Shown here: positions 12,770-24,826 of the stretch, one piece after another
How the letters are laid out: every line of letters begins with the position of its first letter
Position numbering within the stretch: position 1 is the first letter of the stretch
Position numbers and translations under genes: made by a program
The notes under the pieces: generated by a model
The model's input: the letters and a program-made list of their open reading frames with translations, nothing else
What the model was told of the DNA's origin: nothing
Database searches by the model: none
Origin: Antitrichia curtipendula
Taxonomy: Eukaryota > Streptophyta > Bryopsida > Hypnales > Leucodontaceae
DNA length: 64,000 nucleotides
NCBI GenBank assembly: GCA_951230915.1
Contig: OX579637.1
Location: 18,042,001 to 18,106,000, forward strand
Reading direction: 5' to 3'

Positions 12770-13900
12770 ATGCAGGTAAAAAATGAGATTGAAGTTGTAG
12801 AGGCAAATAGACGCACGTAGTTGTTGGCTATACAAGTTTTAGAAGTCTAGATGAAAGAATTGAGCTAAGAGATTTAAATTCTTAACAAATAGCATGGAGC
12901 TTTAAATTCTGATATTTATGCTTTGAATCATGTAGGCCTATGCATGCAAGTACTTGTATTTGTTCAACCAAAGAATGAAACCATAACTGTCTTTTACATT
13001 TGATATTTCAGATATCAATAGCAAAGTTTTCATTAATCCAACTAAAGAAGTAACAAACGCGATAGAAGAGGCAAATTGTGTAGTCTCCACAAAAGTACAA
13101 GTATTACTATTTGAATGAACTCATTGAGTTAGTGTCATTAGGAAAGAGTATGCTTATTGTTCAAACTCGAATAATTCACATCTCCAAATGATAAGCTTAG
13201 TGTAATGCCCAATTCCTAGACATAGCTAGTGAATGGAGGAGGCTTTTTATATTACAGATTAGACTTGCTATGATTTTTTTAGAGGCAGGAATCAAGTAGA
13301 GTATACATTGAAATGATCATTATGACCTGCTAGACTTAATTTACCATACAAAGAGCACTTGCTGGAAAAAAAAAAAGTTCTTTAAAGCTTTAGTTGATGA
13401 GGCTCATGAATTTTTCAACTGTTGGTAGGAAAAAATTGAAGCCTACTATGAAGTAAACCTCCCCTCCTTATTTTTCATCTCCAATAATTGTAGCTATATG
13501 TATTATAAACAACTTTAGATTGACATTGTTTTGAGCGCTAGTGTAGGTTGAAAAGAAATTGAAGAAGTGTCTATACATGGTACAAGAACTTGAGAAATTG
13601 GTGCATCCTCACATTTTTGTGAGCCTACATTCCATTCTTTCATGATGCTTTCTTTCTCGTGCATATACATTTTCATATGCTTTTGAGTTTAAGGTCATTT
13701 TTCCCTTGTATATCCTGTATTGTAGTTTCAAAGGTTGGAAAATTATAGTTTTGTAGTGGATTATGGAGAAAGCTACAGTGATAGATAGAAGGCACTAAAA
13801 GCCCAAGTCAAAACTGATTGAAGAAGAAATTGAATAAGTGCATACAAAGCTAGTGGTTATCTATAGACGTCTGCACCACTTCCATTGACATTTGGAGCTA
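12770..13900 (+). pseudogene. Decayed exons of an unidentified helical protein
   Basis: Four short coding-like islands separated by AT-rich DNA lie on the + strand: VKNEIEVVEANRRT near 12778, KEVTNAIEEANCVVSTKVQV near 13047, VDEAHEFFNCW-stop-EKIEAYYEV near 13394, and VEKKLKKCLYMVQELEKLVH near 13548 followed by ENYSFVVDYGESYSD near 13738. The pattern of islands with intervening introns fits an old spliced gene with coiled-coil content. I do not recognise the family. Confidence 0.3.
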
Positions 13901-14109
13901 GGCTTTGCTAAACTTGTTTTTGTAGCTAGTGTAAAGTGAAACCATAGAATAGCCTTGTCTTCAATAGCTTAGAATTAATGTATCATTTTGCATGGAGTCC
14001 AAAATATTTTGATGCATGATAGTCATTGGTTACACATTTGTCCATTTGAGAGTAGAAATTGGATCTTCCTTGTCTTTGTAAAAGAACGTTGCCGAAGGTC
14101 AAACTTCCA

Positions 14110-14770
14110 TCGAGAATCAGGGTAACCTATAAGTGGCTCAATGTCATCTTGGATTCGAATAGGATATTATGTGTGTGAAGATGTGAAGTCCATAAGTTGG
14201 TACAGCCACATCAAGGACTTTTCTTAGATGTACTTTGCCACAACTCCCACAATTGTGGGATCAAAGGCATTGGTCACAATTTCTAAATGGATTAGAAAAG
14301 TTAGCTTTGTTTGAATGTAAAGCTTTGTGAAGAAGTGTGAAAGCCTCTCTTCAATTGTTTATCAATGTTCTTCCTCATAGTTACTTGGGCAAGACTCGTG
14401 TACAATGTTGAAGTCTAGGGATGGTTCTTGAAGGATTATAACTTTCAAAGTGTTCAATACAAGCAAGTACCTCTTCTTGAAAAACTAAAATACCTTATTC
14501 AATGGCTTATAAAGGAATTTCTAGTTGGAGAATACCATTGTAGTAGATGACAATCCAATTAAGCACATTATGAACAAGACCAAAAATGTCATTTTTTCGG
14601 ACTTTCAAACAAACAAAGAGAATGATCTAAAGGACATGTATCTCCTTGACATCCTACTTACTTTGTCTAGGCTCATAAACATCACTTGGAACCAAGACTT
14701 AAAGTCATTCAAAGAAAAGAGCTTAGGAAAAATGGCGCGACAAATGATTTGCAACAAATGCAATTGTTAA
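14110..14770 (+). pseudogene. FCP1-like HAD phosphatase pseudogene, copy 2
   Basis: The 5' block SRIRVTYKWLNVILDSNRIL (14110-14169) matches copy 3 SRVAVRWLNVVLDLNGIL. The catalytic DLNG is changed to DSNR, keeping only the nucleophile Asp. A frame containing KVSFV-TGA (14312-14314) follows, at the position of the Trp of VWSS. Then come LLGQDSCTMLKSRDGS and RIITFKVFNTSKYLFLKN, and the open 3' part at 14525-14770 begins ENTIVVDDNPIKHIMNKTKN, close to copy 3 ENTIIVDDSPCKHIMNKTES. Multiple stops mean it is not functional. It is clearly closer to copy 3 than to copies 0 and 4. Confidence 0.7.
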
Positions 14771-15329
14771 AAGTACAACAAGCTTGTGGTTTGAATGTCC
14801 TATAGTTTGAAATAGGACAATGCTTTTAGATGTGTAGTTTAGGATTGTTGAGTACTCAGATCAGCAGTAATGCTATTCTGTGAGCGTATAAGCATAAGCT
14901 TGTAAGCAAGAAGCAAGGATTATATGAGCATTGAGCTTAGAAATTTGAAAAAATATTAGAAAACTCAATCATATTTTGAATCGAAGAATATGTTTAAAAA
15001 ATTTGGTCAAGATTTATTATTTTTAGTAACTTTCAATACCTATTATAGTAGACCTATTATCGTAAACCTATACTATGATTATGTAGAATTTGGATGAAAA
15101 TTCTAATTTTCAATATTGTCTAAAATATTGGAAGTTTACATTATGAAGATGAAGAATCCAATTGATGTGAACAATGAATGGAGATGGAAATAAGGACACA
15201 TAGAATATTCTATTGAATTATAATATTTGTTCTAAAAAAAATTAATGCTTCTAAAGAAAAATGTGTAAATTGAATTTGAAGTCTTTTAGATTAGGATAGA
15301 AACACGTAGTTCACCATTTTTACAATTTG

Positions 15330-16060
15330 CCACATAAAATTGTACTTACTAATTGTTTGAAAAATTCATCTCTTTACCAATAAGGGAGGCATGTTTTACC
15401 CTGCAGCAAACTTCAACCACCTAAAAAATAATCCCTATCAACCAAACATTTTCTTCCAAAATCTCAACAAGTCTAGTTACCAATACATTGAAACAAAAGT
15501 GTAAGTACCCCCACTGGCTCCAAGAAGACCCACGATGCAATAAGACAATGATCAACAAAAATGAGTTTTGGTGCAGCTAAGCTCTTTCTACACATAATAA
15601 ATTTCTACAAACAATTTCTTTTCTAAAATGTAAACAAGTCCACCAACTTGCAAATCAAGAGGGAAATGTTGGTATCCTCCCATTGGCTTGAAGAAGACCC
15701 ATAATGCTACAAGGCAATGATCAACCCAATTAAATTTTGTGTAACAAAGATCATTAGATATAAAAATAATCTTTATCAATGGAATTCTTTTTCTAAAATC
15801 TAAAAAAATCCAACGACACATCAAGAATTTTTTTTTATTATCATTCTAATATTGGCTCTAAAAATACCTACAATGCTCCAAGACAATGATTAATCAAAAT
15901 AAAATCTAAATTGACAAAGCTCTTCCTATATAGAATCAATCCCTCTTCACCAAATTTTTTTTTTAAAAATCTCATAAAATCCACCACTTGCACATCAAGA
16001 CTAAAGGGTCGGTTCCTTCCATTGTCTTCGAGAGATTCCAAATCGTGACATAACATTGAT
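15330..16060. repeat. Degenerate tandem repeat, unit about 175 bp, about four copies
   Basis: The block CTTGAAGAAGACCCATAATG and relatives, followed by CAATGATCAAC and then by TCTAAAAT...AA-TCCACCA, recurs with starts near 15505, 15688, 15856 and 16028, spaced 183, 168 and 172 bp. A partial unit precedes it from about 15330. Open frames on the - strand here are by-products of the repeat. The unit length is in the usual range of plant satellites, but this is a short, diverged array. Confidence 0.55.
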
Positions 16061-18840
16061 CAACATCTAATTTTCTGTACTTTCTATTTATTGACAAAAT
16101 AAAAAGAATAGTTCATCACTTCAACCATACTATAATTCTCTAATATGTCAATATCTATAGTTATAGTTTCCACTATCCATAATCACAGGTCTTCACTCAA
16201 AAAAATTGGTTGCACACAAGCTCACAAGTTCACACTAACATACTCACAAAAAAGCAATCATGCTTAGATTGGAACCTCTTCATTGTTTGTGCACTTTAGC
16301 TTGCATTCACCACATATGTACATAAATTTGGAACCTAGTTGTCTTGTATGTTGTAGAAATTATTCTTGAAATAAATAAAATAAAAAAGCTTTATTATTTC
16401 AAAATGACTTTCGTGGTTTAGGTGGGTTTGAAATCATGTGGTGGTCATTTTGTTCATTGGAAATCCTATGCATGTTGATAGATAGTACTTATAGATGTGA
16501 TTTTATTTTCTTTTTTTGTAAGAAAATTCTCTAAATGCCACTTCTCCTTAAATTTTCTACACTTCTATGTCTTCCATCTAGGAAGCCAGCCTTCCATGTG
16601 CAGCATCAATTGATTCCTTCTTGGACTATTGCAAAAAAAAATTCCACTATTACATGGTATAGGAAGGTCATAAGTTTGATATACAAATGATTTTCTGCAG
16701 TATTGTCACCGTACATGATAATTTATATTTTTCAATGACAAGTGGAAAGTGAGCTTGTTCACTTTAGCACAAGATGTTGATCCTAATCCTAAAGAAATGG
16801 TGGAGAATATAGAAAAAATGCATTGACATCATCAAATTGAATGAGGAGCACAAAAAAAAAGATTATATACATGCAAGCCTTAGATGAAGTTGGTCAACCT
16901 TGTATACAAGTAATCTATAGTAGAGCGTGCAATGTATTGGCTACAATGCAAACATTTCAAAAAGCCTTCTTGCAAGATATGGGAAGATGGGGCATATCAT
17001 GTCTAACAATGTATTTTTTATAAAATGATAGTAGAGTAGATGTAATATTACGTTTTCATTTTGTATGTGGGCAAGTATGAGGAAAAAGATGCATGGAAAT
17101 GAAAAAATTGTACTATATGGAATTGGTCCAATAAAATGTATTCCGCATGAAAATTAATTTTAAATTGCTAAAGTTGGTGAATTATTGGATAATTCATATT
17201 GTTCCTCTAATTGGTCTATATACAAATCTGTACATGTATGTGCTAAGCCCAATTAAAGAAAAGCAAAATCAACTATATGTTAATGTTGAAGCTGTTGAAG
17301 CCAAAATAAAATGATGGAAATTTCAAAGAAAGTCAAAGAAGAATTTTAAAGATAACATTCACTGTTTACAAAGATGATCATAGTAAATTTTTATTTATTT
17401 ATTTTTAAATGACGTGGGTCAATAAATCTATAATGGCAAGAGAGGCACTTGGAAAGCTTGATAATGTGTATTTTTGACCAAAATGACAGTCAATTGATAC
17501 ATTTTTGTCATTTAATTGTCCAAAATAGGTAGTCCTAATTGATGGGGAAGTTAACAATATTTTGTCAGTTTTAAGTCAATTAGGACACAAGGGTAAAAGC
17601 ACACTATGGTTGTCCAAAATCGTTGTCACGGTAGAATTTCTGCACAGGATGAAAGTTTGAAGTCAATTTTCTTATAATTTTTTTGATTTAAAAAAAAAAA
17701 AAAAATAGATTGGAGTCTTATATCTTGCATATATTGATAATTGTATTATAAAAAGTGATTTTCATCTATTAATTTAATGTAAGGAGTACAAACATTAAAG
17801 GTTTGTACTGTCACAAATTTAGCTTTAGCACGTTGTACTCTTTTTTGCTTAGTTGAAAGTTTCTTTTTTACAATTCAAAGAGAAGAATGCAATGCTCTAA
17901 TGTTTAGGTACTTAGACTAGGCACTTAATTAGTGTTTTAGTATCTATATAAGAAAATAGCCTAGAAAATAAATGATTTTAGTACAAGTGCAAAATCTTGA
18001 CCTTAAATTATTTTTTTTGAATTATTTTTTTGAAAACCTAAAAGAACACATTGTGATTCACATGGGCCATCATTTAGTTTTCATATAAATTTCATATTGG
18101 CTTAGAATTTCTCTATCGGAGATTTGTGCTCTATTTTCCAGCTTGAAGCTTGTAGAAGCCTTCACGGTCTGCTTATCGTACCTGGTTGTACAGTTTATAC
18201 AGTTTGTACATAATGGACCAATAATCGTCCACCACGCCTTTTCTAAATCGGGCTTCACCTGCAAATTCCGGCGCTTCAGGGAGCTTTTTCAACGACGATC
18301 CCTCCTCCAAATTCAAAAAAAAATGTTCATGAACTGCAATGTCTTTGTCGACGGAGTAGGTGCTGGATCTCGGTGGCCATCGTTGGAACCGCGCAAGCGC
18401 AAGTGTTTGCCGACGTTGTTTTCTCACTTGTTTTCTTGTAAACAACAATTTTGAACTTTGCGTTAGAGGGCGTGCTCCTTCAATATTTCTTCCGCATTGT
18501 TCTTTAGTTCTTCCGCGATAAACAGTCGATGTATAAGTTCACATTCACTCGTACAATCACTGGACAAGCAAACGATTTTGAGTACATTCAGTACCTGTGC
18601 AGATGCATTCGGTACGTTTTCAGATAGGCGTTTATCTTTCTGTACAGAAGTTCTTACAACATCGCGCAAGTGCTTACAACAACGTGCAAGTGCTTGTACA
18701 GCATTGCAAAAGTACTTACAATGAGACCATAAGTTCATCTGTACAACCACTTGTGCACTATACAAGTTAAAGTTTATTATGTACTACTTTAGTATATATT
18801 GTACTCTCTTACGGAAGTTTTCTTTTTTGATTTGTGGTTT
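16061..18840. other. AT-rich DNA without a recognisable gene
   Basis: Low-complexity and stop-rich to about 18000. From about 18100 the composition shifts: GTAC becomes frequent (for example around 18180-18200 and 18570-18770) and coding-like frames appear. This marks the left edge of the central segment. The last 700 bases probably include the 5' region of the gene starting at 18849. Confidence 0.4.
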
Positions 18841-18848
18841 AGGGTACA

Positions 18849-21162
18849 ATGGCGTCCGATGAAGAGTGGTGTGTACGCAGCCACGGTTTCTCCAGGGATA
18901 ACAAGCCTGACAGCCTCTTTAAGGTCGAGGACGAAGATTTCATTGACGATTACCTAGTTTCGGTGTCGCCAACCTCGCCACGATCTGAACAAGCGAGGCT
19001 AGAGAAAAGTGACTTGGATAAGGAACTTGACAAGTTGGCTTCTTTGAAGAGGCATCCTCCTCCACGCGCTGTTAGCGTACAAGACTTTGAGACAACCTAC
19101 GGTTTGCCAAAAACAGGTAAAAACCCGCACAAACTCAAAATTCCATTTGACCTTGCGGAGACAGACCTCGTAGAAGTTTTTGGGTCAACGAAGGGGAGAA
19201 AAAGGAGGGCTGGGTATGCGTATTCCGAATGCAAGGATGCAGAAGTCCTTGCAAGAATCATCGAAATTTTCCCTCTCGTGTATTTAGGAGACTTGCCAAA
19301 GTCTAAAGTAATTGCCAAGCAGTTTGCTAGGGGTATTGTTATGGAGAAGCGCAAGAAGAAGCTAGTTAGTTGGGCGGAGTTTGCAGGTACTTCCAATCGA
19401 AATCAACGGAGCAAATGGTTGAAGAAGATCAAGTTCTGTTTGGCGACCATTGGAAAAATCACTGGCTCCAACGACAAGGAGATTTACAAGGCAGAAGGCA
19501 TTGACGACCTTTTGCACGACTCCATTGCCAAACTTCGGAAGACCCCGTGGTAGTTCGAAGAGAAGCTGTACATTGGAGTACAGAATGTGCAAGAAGCACA
19601 AAATGTACAAGACGGTACCGAATGTACCAAGAAGGACGTCGCCAATTCCACGCGGCTACTGAATTTGGTAGGGTTACAGTTGCATGCTGTAATTCAAGAC
19701 TTCATCGGTGTCCGAAAGAAGAAGGAGCAGTTGTCTACGAAGGCATCGCAAGAAGAAGGAATGCTTTGGCAAACGGAAGCGAAGGTCAAAAAGTTGTTGA
19801 CTGAACACGAGGTGGAGGCTTTGACTTTGTCGAACAAATTTGAAGCGTACAGTGAGGTGGTGAAGGACGTGCTTCTGGATTACCAAGCAATTCTACTGGA
19901 ACTCGAGGAATGCAATTCAAGGTATGAATTGCTTGAAAATAAACAGGGATGCTTGAAGAGGCAATTTGATGCCCTGTTGTTTCAAGTTACTTGTCTTAGA
20001 AGAGGTGAAACTGTTTTTTTTTTAAAACCTAGACCTTCATGTTCTTTATTTGACCCCAATATTGTTTTAGGGTTGAGTACCATTTCTTTGACATCCTGTG
20101 CACTGTGCTTAAGCGGGTTTCCCCTCAACGACATAGTCGTTTGCACATGCGGTCATGTCTATCACCCGTGGTGCATAGGGATTTGGTTTAGGGAATCCAG
20201 CATATGTGTGGATAACTCTTGCCGTGCAACGATGCATCCCTTGTGGTTCAATAGTTTTGGATTCGGCAAGTTGCATTTGGCTCTTGAACAATTGGTACAA
20301 TCTTTGAAGTTAGAAGAGGAGCAAGACAATCTCATGGAAGCCTTGACATCGACAATTTTGGACTCCCATCCACATATTGGTGGGATTCCTCGGAGATTTC
20401 CCTCAAGTAGTTGTTGAAACTTGTATATTATTCAGTACTAATTGTACAGAAGTCAGTACGTGACGTGAGGTGTGTATCATTAGATGAAATTGTAGAATTC
20501 AGGGTTTCAGCTATTAAATTAGTATGCGACACTAGAAAACCATCACATTACGTTACTTGACCTCTTTTGGTTTCTTTTTTAGATCCAGAGAAAGTATACC
20601 AAGAGCAATTGCAGGAAACCCAAATGTGCATACAGACATCCACTGTCAATTTTATAGAGACAGATCCCATGCTCAGCGTCAGTGAGACTCTTGTGTCACA
20701 AAGCCTGTGCAACGGCAGCGCCACTGATAGCAACCGAGATCAAAGTGATTTTGTACAACGTCCTGTACCTTCTGTACCTGAGACTGTACGTCTTGAACTT
20801 CCTGCACTTCCGAGTCTACCATCTATAGAGGAAGTCGACTCCCCAGCAAAGGATGAGGATCCTGTTATGTCTTGCAAGATCGAAACTGAGGCAGACCTGT
20901 ATGAGCATATCAAAAATTTGACAGAGGAGGAAGTGGATTATGATGACTACAGAAGTTGAGAGAAGAAGCTGCAGAATTAGAACGCCGCAAGAAGTTGAGA
21001 GAAGAAGCTAGGGTAGAGGGAGTGACTACGGCGGTGGTGATGGTGCCTCAGCCCCCACCACTCCCTCCAGTAGATAATGACAATGCAGTAACCAAGCGGA
21101 AGACCAGAAACATGACTGCGGAGGAATCAGCCAAAGAAGTAGAAGTAGAAAAGAAGAAATAA
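18849..21162 (+). pseudogene. RING-H2-like zinc-finger protein gene 1, interrupted by stops
   Basis: ATG at 18849 opens 234 codons (acidic N terminus, then a domain from FETTYGLPKTGKNPHKL to FARGIVMEKRKKKLVSWAEF) up to TAG at 19551-19553. The same frame continues through a coiled coil (about 19700-19990) into a RING-H2-like finger at 20098-20222, CALC...CGHVYHPWC...CVDNSC. The last zinc pair is C-x4-C instead of the usual C-x2-C. A plausible donor at 20407 joins an acceptor at 20582 (TTTTTTAG) to give an exon with PEKVYQEQLQET and an acidic tail. A one-base shift at about 20952, inside a repeated 20-base block, leads into KLREEARVEG and a lysine-rich end. RING proteins often act as ubiquitin ligases, but no partner is evident. 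It is a relative of the gene at 24827. Confidence 0.6.
20005..20070 (+). other. Putative 66-nt in-frame, stop-free intron in RING gene 1
   Basis: GTGAAACTG at the 5' end and a long T run with ATTGTTTTAG at the 3' end look like splice sites. The stretch between the coiled coil and the RING reads as hydrophobic filler (VFFLKPRPSCSLFDPN). Removing 66 nt keeps the frame and joins LRRG to LSTISLTSCALC. It is very short for a plant intron, so retention is possible. Confidence 0.4.
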
Positions 21163-21975
21163 AAGAAAACCAAGAAGAGTCACAAGATTACGCCGCTTGG
21201 TTAGTGTCCACGTAGGTAATGGCATTCATTCGTGGACACCCAGTGAATAAGCAAGAACTTTGCTTGTTCATGGCCATGGTTTTTGAGGAGGAGAGTAAGA
21301 GTCCGGGGCTTACACTTCCCCGGATGCATCCTCTAGTGAGTCTTCTCCTGCGTAACCAATTTACGTGGAATGCGGCAGCCGATCAAACTGTCAACATAAT
21401 TCTGCGGAGTTTGCACAATTACAAATGTCAGATGCAGGCAGCTGGGGTGAAGGCAGCGGGAGAAAACACCAACAACAACTCGGTCCCTAGGCCTACGGTG
21501 GGAAAAAAAAAGCAACGAACTGCACTTAAGTCTTTGCAATTCCAGCATCGTGTACTAAATTGGTAGTTTTATATTCAGAATGCTCGTTTTTCTGATCTTC
21601 ATGACCACAGGCTGACACGGTTTTGGATCGGCACCCTTCAATTAGTGTGTACTCGGTGAGTTCTGCAAAGTTGTTCTATACCATTTAGTACAATATGTAT
21701 GAACTTGTACAACGGAAAACATTGAATTTTCTTAATTACTGCAGTAGTTACACCTTTTTCTGAGGCCTTCTTACATAAAAAAACGCTTCTCGACTTGCAT
21801 TTGCGTATGTTTCGGATATTTTATAAATTTTCTTGTTCAAAAATGTGTAATGTGTTTCGGAGGCTTCAGTTCCATTATGTGCAATAACACAGCAAAAGAC
21901 CACGAACATGACTGCGGAGGAATCAGTGGAATAAGTAGAAGAAAGTTAAGAAAAACAGGAAGAGTCTAAGGATTT
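21096..21975 (+). repeat. Local duplication of the 3' end of RING gene 1
   Basis: The segment near 21105-21185 (containing ATGACTGCGGAGGAATCAG followed by a GAAGTAGAAG-rich stretch) recurs near 21905-21975 with changes. The block around CCAGCATCGTG at about 21543 recurs near 21985 and 22010. The duplicated part is probably non-functional. Confidence 0.5.
21219..21566 (+). CDS. Unidentified small open frame
   Basis: An ATG-initiated frame of 115 codons contains VNKQELCLFMAMVFEEESKS, PRMHPLVSLLLRNQFTWNAA, and a lysine-rich end (VGKKKQRTALKSLQFQHRVL). It is protein-like but I recognise no family. It may be a downstream exon of RING gene 1 or an independent fragment. The region just before it (21163-21218) is lysine-codon rich and stop-broken. 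Confidence 0.3.
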   Translation: MAFIRGHPVNKQELCLFMAMVFEEESKSPGLTLPRMHPLVSLLLRNQFTWNAAADQTVNIILRSLHNYKCQMQAAGVKAAGENTNNNSVPRPTVGKKKQRTALKSLQFQHRVLNW

Positions 21976-22451
21976 CAGACTCCAACATCGTGTACCGAGT
22001 TCTTTCCGGACTCCAGCATCGTTGCCCAATGCTAAATTAGCTGATTTTTATTTGGAGTCCTACCTTTTCCTCTCTTTTCGTGAGCGTAGGCTGGAATGAT
22101 CTGACACCATCAGCCTGACACCATTACTATGCATTCCCACAGTTTGCAAAGTGTTTGTGCTTTAAGTTCCAGTTTCTACATTGCATAACATGTTCTACAT
22201 AAGAAACTTGTGCTCTGTAGTCGGTTCCGAATCTCAGGTTGTACATAAGCGTACACGTTGTACCTTGGCAACCAATAACCGACCACAATTGTCGTGTCTA
22301 AATAGAGATTCATCGCCTTCCGCACACTCCAAAAACAGACGAGCCTTTTGTCATGTCAGCACGAAAAGCTTGGCATCCCATGTGCACAGAAACACAATTT
22401 CCGTCTTTACAAAATACTAGTTCCCAGTTTATTTTTAGTTCCAAAAAAAAG

Positions 22452-22499
22452 CCCTAAACCCTAAACCCTAAATCCTAACCTAAACCCTAAACCCTAAAC
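22452..22499. repeat. Interstitial telomeric repeat (CCCTAAA type)
   Basis: About seven tandem CCCTAAA heptamers, two slightly altered, followed by degenerate CTTAAAACC-like units to about 22520. This is the Arabidopsis-type plant telomere repeat. It is embedded in ordinary sequence, so it is an interstitial tract and not a chromosome end. Confidence 0.85.
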
Positions 22500-23052
22500 T
22501 CTTAAAACCTTTAAACCTTTATTTTGTCTTAGTGTTGTTTTCTAAAGAACATGAGTGCATACAATGAGTCACTCTTGTTTTAAGTAATGTTTTGTTGATA
22601 AAAACATAGAAAGATATGTGTCATTCGAAATGGTTGAGAATTTGAGCTTCACAATAATAAACATACTTCAATCATCAATTAATGTAAATATTTTAAACGA
22701 AACATATCTTGTTAATCCTACAAAAAATCATGTAACATGGGTTATTTTTATTCTCATAAAGGGAATATTCAACCATAAAAAACAATGAAGACTTTGAAGT
22801 CATGTTTTTTGTGGTTGAATAATCCCATTATAAAAATCAAAACAATCCCATTACATGACTTTTTCTTTACAAGATACAACGGCCAATAATTTAAATTTAA
22901 TGCTGCCTTGTCCTTCATTTTATAAAAATATAAATTGTTATTGAAGATTTTGATGATTTAATACTTCACTTTCAAAAATAAAGTGGTGTCTTTCATTTAT
23001 TATTAATCACCAAACAATTTAGGGATAAGGCAAAATATAAGAAGATAGGCAT
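22500..23052. other. AT-rich, no gene
   Basis: Stop-rich in all frames. A short inverted match occurs around GTCATGTTTTTTGTGGTTGAA (22800-22820) and the TTCAACCATAAAAAACA upstream (22769-22785), about 17 bases, which could form a hairpin. Confidence 0.4.
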
Positions 23053-23439
23053 TTCTTTCATTGAAATATATTCAAACCCAATTTAATCCATCACCCACCA
23101 TTCAAAATGTGCGACATCAAATCTTTAGTAAAAAGAACAACACCCATTAATGTGGTTGAGGGCCAACAAGCATTTCTTTGTGAAACTCTATGAGCTAGAA
23201 TGCCCATTTTTTGATTACCCAATTTTTTTTTATTATCTTTTTCTTTTTTTTGGTGGCCATTTTTTTTATTACCCAATTTTTTTGGTTTACTAGCGTTGGG
23301 TATTTCTTTCACCGAAATATATGAAAACCCAATTGAATCCATCACCCACTTCTTCTCCCATTCAAAATGTGTGACATTAAATCTTTAATAAAAAGAACAA
23401 CACCCATTAATGTGGTTGAGGGCCAACAAGCATTTCTTT
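23053..23439. repeat. Direct repeat, about 125 bp, two copies
   Basis: Positions 23053-23178 and 23305-23439 share long stretches, for example AACACCCATTAATGTGGTTG and the following GAGGGCCAACAAGC block, with a few substitutions and a small insertion (TTCTTCTCC) in the second copy. The spacer holds T-rich sequence with two copies of ACCCAATTTTTTT. Confidence 0.7.
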
Positions 23440-23865
23440 AATCTAGAAATTTAGGAGTATGCTTTTTTAGAGTTCAAGGGGGAACCTATTGAAAACCAGG
23501 AACTTATATTATCTGAGCTTCTCATCTACCATTTTGCTAACAGAATGCTTGTTTAGAATGCATAATATTTACAATATGGAATTGCATTCATTGGTAGTCA
23601 TGATTCAACGGAGGGCAAGCGGTCATGTCATCACCTGTGGTACTCAAGCAGTCACGTCATGACCGGTGGTACCTGGTTGGGGTCCCATAGTTGACCGCTT
23701 CAGCTGGGAGCTTTTTTCTCTAGTTGTGTGCCTTCTCCGCTTACTTTCCAATGGTGTTCTTGTTGGTTTGTGTTTCGCGCCCTTTGTTTGCGATTTGCAA
23801 ATGGTTCAATGAGCCAAGAGGCGGATTTGTTGCGTCGATTTGGAAGGGAATGGCGAACTAGGGCG

Positions 23866-24735
23866 AACCAGGGCAATTTGCAAGGGAAGGCGAACTAGGC
23901 CGAACCATTGTCTGGCGAGTGGACGGGGTGTGAGAAGAAGAGGTGAGTTGCATTCTAACTGTCGCATTGGGTTTAGGCATTGTTTTGGTAACGAGATTCT
24001 TTGCTTTCAAAGAACTGTCTAGCGTTTAGGGTTGCATTGTACAAATTGCTGATGGTAGTGTTGGTGCGCGATTCACTGCTTTCGATGAATGCCTTGGATG
24101 TAGGGTTTACATGTCCAAGCCAACAATTTTATTGACAGTTTTCTGGTGGTCAAATCTAATGCGTGAATCATAATTCAGGGTGTAGAGGAAGTCAGTCACC
24201 AAACTCCATTTCCAAGATGTACTGTGCGTACAAATTTGTACACATTGTATCGGAATGTGTGCGGTTAGTCCCCACCTCTTTCTGTGTTTGTGTACATCCT
24301 ATAGTACGTAGCGTAACCAGGGTGATTTGCAAGGAAAGGGCAAACCAAGCCAAACCATTGTCTTGCAAGTGGATGGGGTGTGAGAAGAAGAGGTGAGTTG
24401 CGTCCTAACTGTTGATTTGGATTTAGGCATTGTCTTGGTAACGAGATTCTTTGCTTTCAAAGAACTATCTAGCGTTTTAGGTTGCATTGTACAAACTGCT
24501 GATGGTAGTGTTGGTGCACGATTCACTGCTTTCGACGAATGCCTTGGACGTAGGGTTTACATGTCCAAGCCAACGATTTTATTGACAGTTTCCTGGTGGT
24601 CTAATCTAATGCATGAATCACAATTCAGGGTGTGGAGGAAGTCAGTGACCAAACTCCACTTCCAAGTTTTTACTGTGCGTACAAATTTGTACGCATTGTA
24701 TCGAAATGTGAGTGGTTAGTCCCCACTTCTTTCTA
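23866..24735. repeat. Tandem duplication, unit 449 bp, two copies
   Basis: Copy A (23866-24287) and copy B (24315-24735) are collinear with an offset of 449 bases and only scattered, mostly transition differences. Shared landmarks include GGTAACGAGATTCTTTGC and CGTACAAATTTGTACRCATT. Copy B lies immediately 5' of RING gene 2, so it may be a duplicated promoter or 5' leader. A 30-base piece at the junction (GTACATCC...AGTACGTAGCGTA, 24292-24314) recurs near 27361-27385. Confidence 0.85.
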
Positions 24736-24826
24736 TAAATGTGGATTTCATTTTCTTCAAAACGTGATGTTTAGTTTAGGATGAAAACTAACAATAAATC
24801 GGGATTTTGTGCAGTTGAGGCGAGAT

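Noticed and set aside
18143..18765. Several overlapping frames on both strands upstream of RING gene 1
   Set aside because: They conflict with each other and lack domains; more likely the 5' region of the gene at 18849.
22452..22499. True chromosome end
   Set aside because: Ordinary unique sequence continues for tens of kilobases on both sides.
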